Below, piece after piece: positions 16,451 through 24,678 of a stretch of DNA of 52,865 nt. Position numbers and translations under genes: made by a program. The stretch spans positions 1-52,865 of the forward strand of contig NZ_VTDQ01000016.1 of the NCBI RefSeq assembly GCF_015627175.1. The letters are read 5' to 3'. The first letter of the stretch is position 1. Each line of letters begins with the position of its first letter. This DNA comes from Acinetobacter pollinis (GTDB lineage Bacteria > Pseudomonadota > Gammaproteobacteria > Pseudomonadales > Moraxellaceae). The notes under the pieces are model-generated. The model was given only the letters and a program-made list of their open reading frames with translations, did no database searches and was not told the origin of the DNA.

Positions 16451-17773
16451 TTATCTAATTTTCTCAAGTAATCCAGACTTGACATTCCCATCTATAGATT
16501 CAGTCGATACTTTAAAAATACTTACAATCTCCATGACACCATTTTGTGGGCGTATAGACAGCTTCAACACACTACTTTCTGCATGTTTTTCTAATACAGG
16601 TACCATCAACAGTACGCTGTCATTTTTTATATCCCATAATACCTGTTTCACATTTCTGATGAGGATAGGGAGCTGTTGCCACTCTTCAAGCGTGGGTGCA
16701 TTACCTGCTTCACCATGTCGTTGTGCCTTTTTACCGACCATGAGATGATCACTAATCGTTAGTATCGGGCTTTCAACTGCTTGATTCTTGGCTGTTAAAA
16801 ACTCAATATCTGTATTTTGTAATACGCCAACAGTACTGGTTTGCCGTTGGGTGCGACCAAAACTCATCGCATTATCGACAAAGGCTTGATGAGCTTTTAG
16901 ACGGGTCGGTGCTGTTAAAATAGCCTCAACTGCTTTGAGTCCAGCTGTATTGCCAATCAGTTTAGTCGCCCGATCTGTGAGTACTTTGTCGATTAAATAG
17001 CTTGTTGCAGGTGAACCATTGAAGCCCGCAGCAGGGGCAAAGGTAAGTGTGCCGTCTTTGGTGGGAATATTAAACTGAGTACGTTTTACAGTAACATCTG
17101 CACCTGTTTGTCGATCTGTACCTACACGTTCATAAATCTCGGTGCTGTGACCTTCGCTGTCTAAAATATCTTTGCCTTCAACTTCACTGGCTGAACGTGC
17201 AATGACCCGACACTTACAACCCCACTCAGATGGTGGATAAGCGACTGACCAAAAGCCATCATCAAAACGAAAGATACAGCCATCTAATGCTAAATGTTGT
17301 TTACGTGGGTTCTTAATGGTGATGTGCCGCCATTCCCAATAGGGTCGGGTATCGGTTGAGGCGAGCATTGCTTTATAGCGTCCTGCACTAAAGGCACTTT
17401 GCATGTTGGTGTCATAAATTGTACGTAAGCGTCGAGGGCTACCCAGTTGTACTTCTTGGTCTTTGCCTTCAGGGTTTTTAACCACCTTTTTACCCCACCA
17501 ACCTTTGTCTTGTAGGATAGGCGTTAGATTGTCTTTCCACTTCTCAAAACTTTGTCCAGTTTCTAACGCTGTAATCAATGATTTTCTAATGTCTTGAAGT
17601 ACATCGATACGAGCGACTTTGGCGACTGTAAAGGCACGACTATGGGCATCATCTAGAGTTTCATGCCAATCCCAACCCAATTTAAAGCCTTTCTTTTTGA
17701 GGTAATCAATGGCATCGGTAGGTGGTAAGTCAAATAAAGCGTTGAGTTCAGGGCGTTGAGGGGTATGGCTCAT
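16451..17773 (-). CDS. Head morphogenesis protein (Mu gpF-like) with C-terminal PBECR-like nuclease domain
   Basis: Residues 1-240 of this 440-residue protein are the gpF/SPP1-gp7 minor head domain (WHETLDDAHSRAFTVAKVARID, RRLRTIYDTNMQSAFSAGRY, YPPSEWGCKCRVIARS). Residues about 270-440 are not part of that family. They resemble the phage Barnase-EndoU-ColicinE5/RelE-like domains fused to such head proteins (AVESPILTISDHLMVGKK, LPILIRNVKQVLWDIKND, SVLLMVPVL, IVSIFKVSTESI). The second part could be an injected RNase. Overlaps the portal stop by 4 bp. Confidence 0.82.
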   Translation of the reverse strand: MSHTPQRPELNALFDLPPTDAIDYLKKKGFKLGWDWHETLDDAHSRAFTVAKVARIDVLQDIRKSLITALETGQSFEKWKDNLTPILQDKGWWGKKVVKNPEGKDQEVQLGSPRRLRTIYDTNMQSAFSAGRYKAMLASTDTRPYWEWRHITIKNPRKQHLALDGCIFRFDDGFWSVAYPPSEWGCKCRVIARSASEVEGKDILDSEGHSTEIYERVGTDRQTGADVTVKRTQFNIPTKDGTLTFAPAAGFNGSPATSYLIDKVLTDRATKLIGNTAGLKAVEAILTAPTRLKAHQAFVDNAMSFGRTQRQTSTVGVLQNTDIEFLTAKNQAVESPILTISDHLMVGKKAQRHGEAGNAPTLEEWQQLPILIRNVKQVLWDIKNDSVLLMVPVLEKHAESSVLKLSIRPQNGVMEIVSIFKVSTESIDGNVKSGLLEKIR

Positions 17774-19332
17774 GTTTCAGCCTCAACGCTTAAGCGGCCT
17801 AACATTTCACAAGCAAAAATCAGTTGGGTCAGGCGCTCTTGTAATGCAGGTTCATCATCTGTCGGATATAAGTCAGAAAGTAGCTGTAAAACTTCATCTT
17901 CATTATTTTGATTTTGAATTTTTTCAATAAGTGTACTTAACCATTGTTCACTAATCGTTTGGCTTTCATCTACTTGTTGGTTCAACAAAAGCTGCATGGC
18001 TTGGTCTTCAAGCGGGATTTGTGCGCTATTGGATGCCACTAAATGGTTAATGAGCTGTGGTTGATAACGATTGGCAGAAAGGTTAGGCGTTACAGGTGCA
18101 CGTTGTAAAATTGCTGTTTTATCATCTTCAGGCTCAGGAATACCAAGTTTTTGATGCACCCATGAAGTTGGAATTTTCACACCAACATCGACTAATGCGG
18201 GAATAGATTTACTAAACTTTTCTAAATCTTCAGTGTCTGTGGTATCAAAATAAAACTTAGGATAACGGTCAGGGGTAATGTTTGGATAGTTCAAACGCAT
18301 TAAATAGCTAACAAGGCTATCATTGATTGAACGTGCAAGCTGAAGTGCATCTGATTTCTTAATGGTATCAAACTGTACTTCATGCGTTTTACTCTGTGCA
18401 TGTGTACTGGTTTTACCATCGGCTTGGCTGAGTAACGTACCGCCAACAATAACTTTGGAGGCAGTTTTCTCACACCAATCAATCAAGCTAAAGTGATTTT
18501 TAGTATCGCCATTTGCTGCACTTTGGAAATCAATTTTCATGCCTTGCGGGATGATGCCGCCTGCATTACGACCAATGCTCATCACAGCACGGGCAAGGGT
18601 CATTTTCTCATCTTGGGTTGCTCCGCTTGGATATTGTCCAATACGAATGGGTAAGCCATAAATCTCTAAAAATTCCATGACATCACGTGTGCCATAGTTT
18701 TTAAATAGAAAAGGCCATGCCAAAATACGGTTTAGACCTGAACGTGCAATGTAGCCCGACTTGGCTTTGTGGTAGTGAATGAACCAACCAAAGTCATTAA
18801 ATTCACAGCCCATCATTGAGCCATCATTAATGCGTAATGTGTTGGGTTGATCGTATGGTGTTAAGAAGTGGCGAGGGTTAATATGCTCAAAGCTTTTTGG
18901 TAGCCATAAGTTACCAAGTTGTTGCCATTCAATTTCTTGGCAACTATAGCCATGACCGACTGCATCCATTGCATCGAATAAGAACATTTCAAAGTTCTCA
19001 ATGTCATCAATCCATTCACGGACTTCTTCAGCAATTTTTCGTTCTTGGTCTGTTGAGTTTTTAGGTGGATGCATACCCCATGGTAAGCTATTCACAGCTT
19101 TAATACGTTTGTCCATTTCACTAAAGATATGACCGTCACGCTCAACCATGTCTGCCCATAAGTCGGCTTGTGTGGCAAGGTGGCCTTGCTCACCCTCAGT
19201 AAGCATTTTATGCAGTTTGGCAGGTGTTAAACCGATGACAGGATGTTCTTGCCATTGGTTGGCTAAGAATGTAATCCCTGCGGTTTGATTGCTTTCTAAC
19301 GCTTGTCGGTTTTCTTTTTTTCGTTTTGCCAT
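17770..19332 (-). CDS. Portal protein, DUF935 (Mu gp29-like)
   Basis: The 520-residue protein has the DUF935 portal features: ATQADLWADMVERDGHIFSEMDKRIKAV, FEHINPRHFLTPYD, NRILAWPFLFKNYGTRDVMEFLEIYGLPIRIGQYPSG and KVIVGGTLLSQADGKTSTHAQ. It forms the dodecameric DNA gate. I place the start at 19332 (MAKRKKENRQ). The frame is open 14 codons further to a TTG, through a strong hairpin, and no clear ribosome site precedes either start. Confidence 0.9.
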   Translation of the reverse strand: MAKRKKENRQALESNQTAGITFLANQWQEHPVIGLTPAKLHKMLTEGEQGHLATQADLWADMVERDGHIFSEMDKRIKAVNSLPWGMHPPKNSTDQERKIAEEVREWIDDIENFEMFLFDAMDAVGHGYSCQEIEWQQLGNLWLPKSFEHINPRHFLTPYDQPNTLRINDGSMMGCEFNDFGWFIHYHKAKSGYIARSGLNRILAWPFLFKNYGTRDVMEFLEIYGLPIRIGQYPSGATQDEKMTLARAVMSIGRNAGGIIPQGMKIDFQSAANGDTKNHFSLIDWCEKTASKVIVGGTLLSQADGKTSTHAQSKTHEVQFDTIKKSDALQLARSINDSLVSYLMRLNYPNITPDRYPKFYFDTTDTEDLEKFSKSIPALVDVGVKIPTSWVHQKLGIPEPEDDKTAILQRAPVTPNLSANRYQPQLINHLVASNSAQIPLEDQAMQLLLNQQVDESQTISEQWLSTLIEKIQNQNNEDEVLQLLSDLYPTDDEPALQERLTQLIFACEMLGRLSVEAET

Positions 19333-19337
19333 AAAAA

Positions 19338-19364
19338 TTAAGCACAATATAAAATTGTGCTTAA
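19338..19364 (-). promoter_or_regulatory. 11-bp perfect hairpin before the portal start
   Basis: TTAAGCACAAT and ATTGTGCTTAA pair perfectly around a 5-nt loop. On the minus strand the stem is followed by TTTTT that runs into the ATG at 19332. It has terminator form for the methylase transcript ending at 19405. It also begins about 29 nt after the activator motif, so in a portal mRNA it would be 5'-terminal. Either role is possible. Confidence 0.6.
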
Positions 19365-19392
19365 TTTGAATCAAATATGGTTTTTGTTCAGC

Positions 19393-19405
19393 GGGAAAGT
19401 ATTCC
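19393..19405 (-). promoter_or_regulatory. Proposed late-activator site, copy 4 (before portal)
   Basis: The minus strand reads GGAATACTTTCCC, 60 bp before the portal ATG. It overlaps the last base of the methylase stop codon. CATATT follows 13 nt downstream as a possible -10 element. Confidence 0.65.
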
Positions 19406-20172
19406 TAGTAATTGGTAATAATCAACTCGGATTTTTTCCCACGACTTTCAACTTTTCTACCTATTATATAAGCAAGTTCTGTTTGTTGAATATTGAATTC
19501 TTTGTAAATTTCTCTAATGTCAGGATGGTCATTGATAGAAAGCATGACTTTTCCATCACATGAACTCATCAGGTCAGCAAGTTTTTGGTATTGGTCTAAA
19601 CCAAACTCCATACCATAACCTGATAGTTTCCAATATGGGGGATCTGCATAAAAGAAGGTATGTGGGCGATCATATTTTTCAAAGCACTTATCCCAACTTA
19701 AATGCTCAACAGTAACACCTGACAGCCTCAGGTGCGCTTCACTGAGTTGTTCTTCAATTCTGAGTAAGTTTATAGGCTTTGTTGTCGTGGCTGTTCCAAA
19801 AGAGCGACTTGTCGTGTTCGCACCAAAGGCAAGTTGCTGGAGGTAATAAAACCGAGTAGCTCTTTGAATATCTGTCATGAGCGATGTATCTGCATTTTTA
19901 AGCCAGTCAAACATTTGACGGCTGACCAATGCCCATTTAAATTGTTTGACAAACTCCTCAAGATGATTTTGTACTACGCGATATAGATTAACTAGCTCAC
20001 CATCTATGTCATTAATTACTTCAACTTTTGATGCAATTTCACGCATAAAAAATAAAGCGCCACCGCCTGTAAATAGTTCTACATAGCATTTATGTTCAGG
20101 AATATTTTTTGTTAATTCCTTTACGAGACGTCTTTTTCCACCTTGCCAAGGAATAATCGGGCTAATTTTCAT
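19405..20172 (-). CDS. DNA adenine N6-methyltransferase, D12/Dam class
   Basis: The 255-residue enzyme has the Dam-class order of motifs: PWQGGKRRLV (8-17), AdoMet-binding VELFTGGGAL (31-40), NDIDGELVNLYRVVQ (54-68), catalytic DPPY (177-180) and an ending KSELIITNY. It should methylate adenine in phage and possibly host DNA; sequence specificity is not readable here. The ATG at 20172 starts at the conserved MKISPIIPWQGG; upstream in-frame codons lie in a structured leader. It sits between terminase and portal, where it would be made late, reminiscent of Mu mom. Confidence 0.9.
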   Translation of the reverse strand: MKISPIIPWQGGKRRLVKELTKNIPEHKCYVELFTGGGALFFMREIASKVEVINDIDGELVNLYRVVQNHLEEFVKQFKWALVSRQMFDWLKNADTSLMTDIQRATRFYYLQQLAFGANTTSRSFGTATTTKPINLLRIEEQLSEAHLRLSGVTVEHLSWDKCFEKYDRPHTFFYADPPYWKLSGYGMEFGLDQYQKLADLMSSCDGKVMLSINDHPDIREIYKEFNIQQTELAYIIGRKVESRGKKSELIITNY

Positions 20173-20183
20173 GCAACTACCTG

Positions 20184-20320
20184 TAAAAACGTTAGAATTT
20201 ATTAAAAACGTTAGAATTTTCTGATAGCCTAGCGTTGCTATGTACATGGCAACGGGGCTTTGCTTAAGACAGGTATCTTGTCGAGAGGGGCTGTGTATGT
20301 GACCGCATATACAGTTCCCC
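20184..20320 (-). promoter_or_regulatory. Structured leader upstream of the methylase
   Basis: Two stable hairpins lie between a late-activator site and the methylase start. One pairs GGGG-CTGTGTATG (20287-20299) with CATATACAG-TT-CCCC (20306-20320). The other pairs CGTTGC (20233-20238) with GCAACG (20249-20254) plus an outer AGCC/GGCT. A 17-base sequence containing AAAACGTTAGAATT is directly repeated at 20184-20200 and 20203-20219, adjacent to the start. The G-U pair in the first stem suggests RNA rather than DNA symmetry on the plus orientation reading; on the minus strand the pair is A-C, so this needs folding tests. Confidence 0.55.
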
Positions 20321-20362
20321 CGTTCTAATCGTATTTTAGGTGGTTATATAACAAGAAATTAT

Positions 20363-20375
20363 GGGAAATTATTCC
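20363..20375 (-). promoter_or_regulatory. Proposed late-activator site, copy 5 (before methylase leader)
   Basis: The minus strand reads GGAATAATTTCCC. A good -10-like TATATAAC follows 12 nt downstream. The next gene, the methylase, starts 190 bp away, so its mRNA would have a leader of roughly 165 nt, unlike the other five sites. Confidence 0.63.
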
Positions 20376-20416
20376 TTGTTTGGAATGAATGTTTTTTAGT
20401 TTATTGTGGACTAAAG

Positions 20417-20998
20417 TTATTTGCGGCCATCTGAAATAACAAAGAATATCTTATTGAGTTCAGGGCTATAGTTTACGGTGTAGTCATATCCACGTATCCT
20501 TTTTTGAGCTGCTTTCTTGGGGTGGCTAGTTGCATCATGTACTAAAGCTCCGACAGTGATTACTGTCTCTGTTCCTTGTTTTGATGGGTTGATTGCTTCA
20601 GATGCTCCAACCATTGCTGTAAGTATGGTTGTTTTCTGACTATCGGTCTTAGGCATTTCTGCAAGTATTAAAAGCTCTCTTAAAGTGTTGTCATCATTGA
20701 TAGGAGCAGATATTTTTAATAAATCCGTTTTTGTTAAAAGTTGAACAATTGAATATTTTTGATCTGCCTCTTTAGTAACTTTCTTGATTTTGAAAATAGT
20801 GCTTTGGGGATCAATTTCATTCATTAAGATATTAAAAATATTTTTGAAATTTTGAGCATTGATATTTAAACTTTTATAATTCATTCGTTGAATGTAATTA
20901 GTGGGTGGTTTGGTTATATGGTTCTCATTGGCTTGTTGTGCTTGAACTGTTTCAAAATTCACCATACAAATCATTGCTGTTAATATAATTTTTCTCAT
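20417..20998 (-). CDS. Secreted protein of unknown function between terminase and methylase
   Basis: The 193-residue product has a signal peptide (MRKIILTAMICMVNFETVQA, cleavage after AQA about residue 21) and no other membrane segment. The mature part is mixed alpha/beta (NIFNILMNEIDPQSTIFKIKKV, TVITVGALVHDATSHPKKAAQKRIRGYDY). The ribosome site AGGGGGA precedes the ATG. It is not a known virion gene and interrupts the terminase-portal order, so it looks like an accessory (moron) gene acting in the periplasm. I do not recognise the family. Confidence 0.65.
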   Translation of the reverse strand: MRKIILTAMICMVNFETVQAQQANENHITKPPTNYIQRMNYKSLNINAQNFKNIFNILMNEIDPQSTIFKIKKVTKEADQKYSIVQLLTKTDLLKISAPINDDNTLRELLILAEMPKTDSQKTTILTAMVGASEAINPSKQGTETVITVGALVHDATSHPKKAAQKRIRGYDYTVNYSPELNKIFFVISDGRK

Positions 20999-21046
20999 AA
21001 TTCCCCCTTATAAAGAGGGTCTCATGTTACTTGGTTTTTCTTGAAA

Positions 21047-22582
21047 TTAAAAACAGCCCACTTCGCTAAATAATCCATCAATCACATCATCTTTTTCTAA
21101 CTTACTAGGCTCAAAAAACTCAATCGGTGCGGTTGGGTTTTTACTTGCATAGTCAGCGAGTAGGTGAGCAATGGCACTATCGCCATGACGGTCTTTATTA
21201 TTGGCATTTGTTTTACCTTGCGCGGGAATACGTGCCACACCATTGACCATCACAAAAGCTCTATGATCTTCAATCACATCGAGATCGGCAGGCATATTCT
21301 CAATATCGCCATCTTCTAAAGATGCTTTAAAGTGAGGTGTATGATCTCGATACCACGTTTCTGTCAGCATCACAGCTTCAACCCGTTCACCATAGCGTAC
21401 TTGCATCGCTTCAGCTAAAAAGCCACCATTACCACCCGCATCATGTGCAGCCTTACTGAAGTTTGGAAGTTGTGCCACCATTAGCTCTAAAAACTTCTCT
21501 TGTTGCTTGTAGGGTACTCGGAACATCTCAAATAAAAAGGGAATACGCTTTTTAGTATTTTGCTGTTCGATCAATGGCCAAAAAGAGCAAGCATTGCGTT
21601 TACGTGCAAAGTCCAAGCCATAAAAGCTTTTGGCTTTCACTGGGATAGCATCAAGTAATGGCTTTAGGTGTTCATCAAAGAAATCTTCAACATCCGCATT
21701 ACGAGCTTCCTCACTCACTTTGTCAAAGTCATCCCAACCTTTTGGTGCTTCAAAGCGAATCACAGGTACAGTAGTATCTTTGCGGTTCTCCAGTAAAGAA
21801 TGAGGCAACCAACGACCGCCGCCTTTGCTAGGTATTACATCCAACTCCTCATCTGAAGCACTGCCGTAAAAGTCGTAAACTTCCTGTACCCATTCGGCTT
21901 CTTTCTCTTTACAGTAGGGTTCACCTTTACGCATACACACACGTTTATATAAACCTTGTTCTACGGCTTCTTTAAAACTTGTACGGTGTAGTGAGCCTTT
22001 ACGTTTACCTGCACGTATCTGATTAATTAGTTCGTTAAAGGGATTGTCTTCACCATCATGCGTGCTAATTACACGCACACAGCCACCCCAAATTAATAGA
22101 GCAAGGGCAGCTTTTAACAGTTCATCTAACGACTCATGGAATGCAGCTTCATCTAAAATGACACGTCCTTGTCGTCCACGTAAGTTCGATGGGCGACTGG
22201 TCAAGGCCTCAATACGGTAGCCCGATTTAGGAAAACGAATAATATAGGTTTGAATATGTTTGTCACCATCTTCCCAAATACCTTCCTCAACCGCATCGGC
22301 TGCAAGTCCATAGGCTCTTGCCCACATCGCACAGGCTTGAATAAACTCAACTGTCATATCTTTGTTATAGCCAAGATAATAAGTATTTTGTCCACCTGCT
22401 TTTTGGTCACTCGCAGACTCAAGTGCCGCATCGGCAGCTTCTGCCCATGTGAGTCCAATCCGTCGTGACTTCTCGCCAATCTTGAGCGGACTACGATCTG
22501 CAATCCATGCTTGTTGGTAGGGTAATAATACCGCAGGTACATCACTGTTAAAGTCAGGTTTAGGAAATGGTGAGTCAGTCAT
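21047..22582 (-). CDS. Terminase large subunit (Mu gp28-like)
   Basis: The 511-residue protein has the ATPase motor signatures: a variant Walker A region with EKSRRIGLTW (37-46), Walker B VILDEAAF (141-148) and a nuclease domain starting FYGLDFARKRNA with a late DRHGDSAIAHLLADY. It packages DNA headful with flanking host sequence in Mu-type phages. Its ATG shares a base with the DUF3486 stop. Confidence 0.92.
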   Translation of the reverse strand: MTDSPFPKPDFNSDVPAVLLPYQQAWIADRSPLKIGEKSRRIGLTWAEAADAALESASDQKAGGQNTYYLGYNKDMTVEFIQACAMWARAYGLAADAVEEGIWEDGDKHIQTYIIRFPKSGYRIEALTSRPSNLRGRQGRVILDEAAFHESLDELLKAALALLIWGGCVRVISTHDGEDNPFNELINQIRAGKRKGSLHRTSFKEAVEQGLYKRVCMRKGEPYCKEKEAEWVQEVYDFYGSASDEELDVIPSKGGGRWLPHSLLENRKDTTVPVIRFEAPKGWDDFDKVSEEARNADVEDFFDEHLKPLLDAIPVKAKSFYGLDFARKRNACSFWPLIEQQNTKKRIPFLFEMFRVPYKQQEKFLELMVAQLPNFSKAAHDAGGNGGFLAEAMQVRYGERVEAVMLTETWYRDHTPHFKASLEDGDIENMPADLDVIEDHRAFVMVNGVARIPAQGKTNANNKDRHGDSAIAHLLADYASKNPTAPIEFFEPSKLEKDDVIDGLFSEVGCF

Positions 22583-23127
22583 TAGTCTGCAATTCCTAAA
22601 ATTTGTTTTCTAATTTCTGTTGCTGTTTCATTCGACAGTCCACCTTTTTTAGCAATCTTCTCAACTGCTTTAGCTGCTTTTTCAACTTTGTCTTGAACTT
22701 CCATTTGCCACTTTTTCTGATTGACTGAGGCTTTGGTAATCTCAGCAATGCCTTTACTACAACTTGCAATGAGTGCCAATCGTTTTGCAGGATCGGCATT
22801 TTCTTCATTGGCTTGTTGCAAAGAAATCAGTGCATTAAAAAGCTCTGTTTGTACCAATGATAAGACAGCGGCAGAGCGTTGGTCGCCATCATCAGGTGCG
22901 GCATCGGCAATAAGAAGTGCCGCTTGCGTACTGGCTTGTACGGCTGCAAGCTTCTGTTCTAGCTTTTGCCCATAGCGATGTACACTAGATTTACTAATGT
23001 TATAGCCACGTTGTTGCAACACATGGGCAATTTCTTCATAACCACAAAAGCCTTTATCTCTAAACCATGTGTTTAACCATTGCTTATCTTCTTCATCAAG
23101 CAAGTCAACCGCAGATTCTCTTGCCAT
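22582..23127 (-). CDS. DUF3486 protein, probable small terminase (Mu gp27-like)
   Basis: The 181-residue protein begins with a helix-turn-helix-like segment (GYEEIAHVLQQRGYNISKSSVHRYGQKLEQKL) and continues in long Ala/Lys-rich helices, the DUF3486 layout. It precedes the large terminase as in Mu and is the likely DNA-recognition subunit. Confidence 0.85.
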   Translation of the reverse strand: MARESAVDLLDEEDKQWLNTWFRDKGFCGYEEIAHVLQQRGYNISKSSVHRYGQKLEQKLAAVQASTQAALLIADAAPDDGDQRSAAVLSLVQTELFNALISLQQANEENADPAKRLALIASCSKGIAEITKASVNQKKWQMEVQDKVEKAAKAVEKIAKKGGLSNETATEIRKQILGIAD

Positions 23128-23130
23128 GTG

Positions 23131-23439
23131 TTAGTTCCAGTACTTCGTTGGGCGAGCAATTCCCGCAGGGCAATGCACTGTATAGTCGACAACATCCACA
23201 CCATTACTGTTCAGCTTTGCATGCCAATGCCCATCAGGTTTTTTATCAATGTCTACAAGCGCACGATCTTTTAAGTACTCAAGTTCGCTATGTAGCTCTG
23301 TTGGCGTACAATCTTCATAAAGCGATTGAACCACAGTTAAAAGCAATTGATCTTGTGCGCCTATTGGACGTGCTTTATTCAGGGCGTTGAGTAGATTCCA
23401 ACGCAAGTTTTCACGTCGTGCTTTAATAATATCTGTCAT
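23131..23439 (-). CDS. Small winged-helix-type protein (Mu gp26 position)
   Basis: The 102-residue product contains a helix pattern (MTDIIKARRENLRWNLLNAL, ELHSELEYLKDRALVDID) followed by HWHAKLNSNGVDVVDYTVHCP, like a winged helix with a beta wing. Position between DUF2730 and DUF3486 proteins matches Mu gp26. Role unknown. Confidence 0.65.
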   Translation of the reverse strand: MTDIIKARRENLRWNLLNALNKARPIGAQDQLLLTVVQSLYEDCTPTELHSELEYLKDRALVDIDKKPDGHWHAKLNSNGVDVVDYTVHCPAGIARPTKYWN

Positions 23440-23780
23440 TTCTTTTGTACCTGTTCTTTATGGACATTGAGAAGTTGAGTGGCCACCGCATCAAGCTTTG
23501 CTTCAATAATTGTTTGCCCACGAATGTAGTCATCACGCCCAACATAGTTTTGCGGTACTTCAGCTTTGAAATGTAAAAACTGTCGTTCTAAATTGCGAAT
23601 TTCATCTTGTGCTTTAAGCGCTTGTTTACCGATTTCTTCAATCTTCTGATTAGTCACATTAAAATTTTGCGTTAGATTATGCTCGGCACGAGTTAGAAAA
23701 TGTTTAACTGCACCAACGAGTGTGCCAATCAAAGCCCCAAGCAATGAAATGATCTGCCATGTTTCGAGCTGTATGATCAT
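23436..23780 (-). CDS. DUF2730-like membrane-anchored coiled coil (Mu gp25 position)
   Basis: The 114-residue protein has one N-terminal membrane segment (IISLLGALIGTLVGAVKHFL) and a long coiled coil (NQKIEEIGKQALKAQDEIRNLERQF). This is the layout of DUF2730/gp25. It would also suit an inner-membrane spanin, so a lysis role is possible; no nested lipoprotein frame was seen. ATGA overlaps join it to the holin and to the gp26-like gene. Confidence 0.65.
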   Translation of the reverse strand: MIIQLETWQIISLLGALIGTLVGAVKHFLTRAEHNLTQNFNVTNQKIEEIGKQALKAQDEIRNLERQFLHFKAEVPQNYVGRDDYIRGQTIIEAKLDAVATQLLNVHKEQVQKK

Positions 23781-24061
23781 TCCACCACCTTTGTTTTGGT
23801 TTGGTTGATGAAACGAGTAATCGTGCCAATCATTGCCAGTGCTGCAATCACTCTGTTTTGAGTTGCATCAGGCAATAGCTTTAAAACTTCTTGTGGAATT
23901 CCAAAAGTTGCAATGTAACAAATTAAGCCAAATGCCCAATTAGAAAACCATAGCCAACCTTTACGCCAGTTGTTGACAAGCTTTTGAGGTTTAGTTGCTG
24001 ATACTTGTTCTGATGTATCGCTCGTTTCTTTCTTTTCTTCAGGTAGATCATTGTTACTCAT
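23777..24061 (-). CDS. Holin-like protein
   Basis: This 94-residue protein has a charged N-terminus, a membrane segment at about 38-58 (LWFSNWAFGLICYIATFGI) and a weaker one at 71-85 (AALAMIGTITRFI). It follows the endolysin with a 4-bp overlap, the classical holin position and size. It would make the inner-membrane lesion that releases the endolysin. Confidence 0.7.
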   Translation of the reverse strand: MSNNDLPEEKKETSDTSEQVSATKPQKLVNNWRKGWLWFSNWAFGLICYIATFGIPQEVLKLLPDATQNRVIAALAMIGTITRFINQTKTKVVE

Positions 24062-24558
24062 ACGGTATCAGTTGCTCCGTATCGTAAGTTTTGAGCAACA
24101 CGACGTACCCAACCTTTACCAAACACGCCAAAGGTACTGAGCTTTGTGTAGAAATCTAAACGTTCAGCATTAAAAAGCGCGAGTACATCACTCAATGGTT
24201 TTGCTTTAATCGCATTAATGGTCATCAATCCAATGATGCCATCATCAGCAACACATACAGCACGTTGTAACATCCGAATAGCATTACCCGTACCATGATT
24301 CACAGCAGCATCAAACAGTTGATAACTGAGTTCACTTGGGTATTGGTCAGCTTGAATACGTTGCCAAAACGCAACGCGATAAATAGACTTAGCTTGCTCA
24401 ATGCTCATGTCTTTCATAGAGCCGTTATAGCCATTTGCTCTTGCTGTACTTGCCGTAATTCCCCAAATTGTTTCCCCGCCTTGATCATTCGGGTTGTTTA
24501 CATAGCCACCTTCATGACCTAAGGTACGCTCGAAAACTTCATCAAAACTAATTGTCAT
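24058..24558 (-). CDS. Endolysin, GH108 N-acetylmuramidase
   Basis: The 166-residue enzyme has the GH108 catalytic motif GHEGGYVNN, with the catalytic Glu near residue 16, then GGETIWGITAST. The C-terminal half is the peptidoglycan-binding type-3 segment (LQRAVCVADDGIIGLMTINAI). No signal peptide is present, so it needs the adjacent holin. It heads the late lysis/packaging unit, with the activator site 57 bp upstream. Confidence 0.9.
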   Translation of the reverse strand: MTISFDEVFERTLGHEGGYVNNPNDQGGETIWGITASTARANGYNGSMKDMSIEQAKSIYRVAFWQRIQADQYPSELSYQLFDAAVNHGTGNAIRMLQRAVCVADDGIIGLMTINAIKAKPLSDVLALFNAERLDFYTKLSTFGVFGKGWVRRVAQNLRYGATDTV

Positions 24559-24615
24559 ATAGGTTAATTAATATAAATAAAACCCATAGTGGAGGAAGTC
24601 GATTTATTAAAAAAT

Positions 24616-24628
24616 GGGAATCAATTCC
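24616..24628 (-). promoter_or_regulatory. Proposed late-activator site, copy 6 (before endolysin)
   Basis: The minus strand reads GGAATTGATTCCC, 57 bp before the endolysin ATG and directly after the terminator of the Mor-type gene. This is the equivalent of Mu Plys. Confidence 0.65.
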
Positions 24629-24630
24629 GT

Positions 24631-24660
24631 AAAAAAGGCTGCCTGAGGCAACCTTAAAAA
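24631..24660 (-). terminator. Intrinsic terminator after the Mor-type gene
   Basis: On the minus strand GGTTGCC-TCA-GGCAGCC forms a 7-bp stem with one G-U pair, followed by six T residues. It separates early/middle transcription from the late lysis unit. Confidence 0.82.
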
Positions 24661-24678
24661 AGCGAGTAATGTATATCA

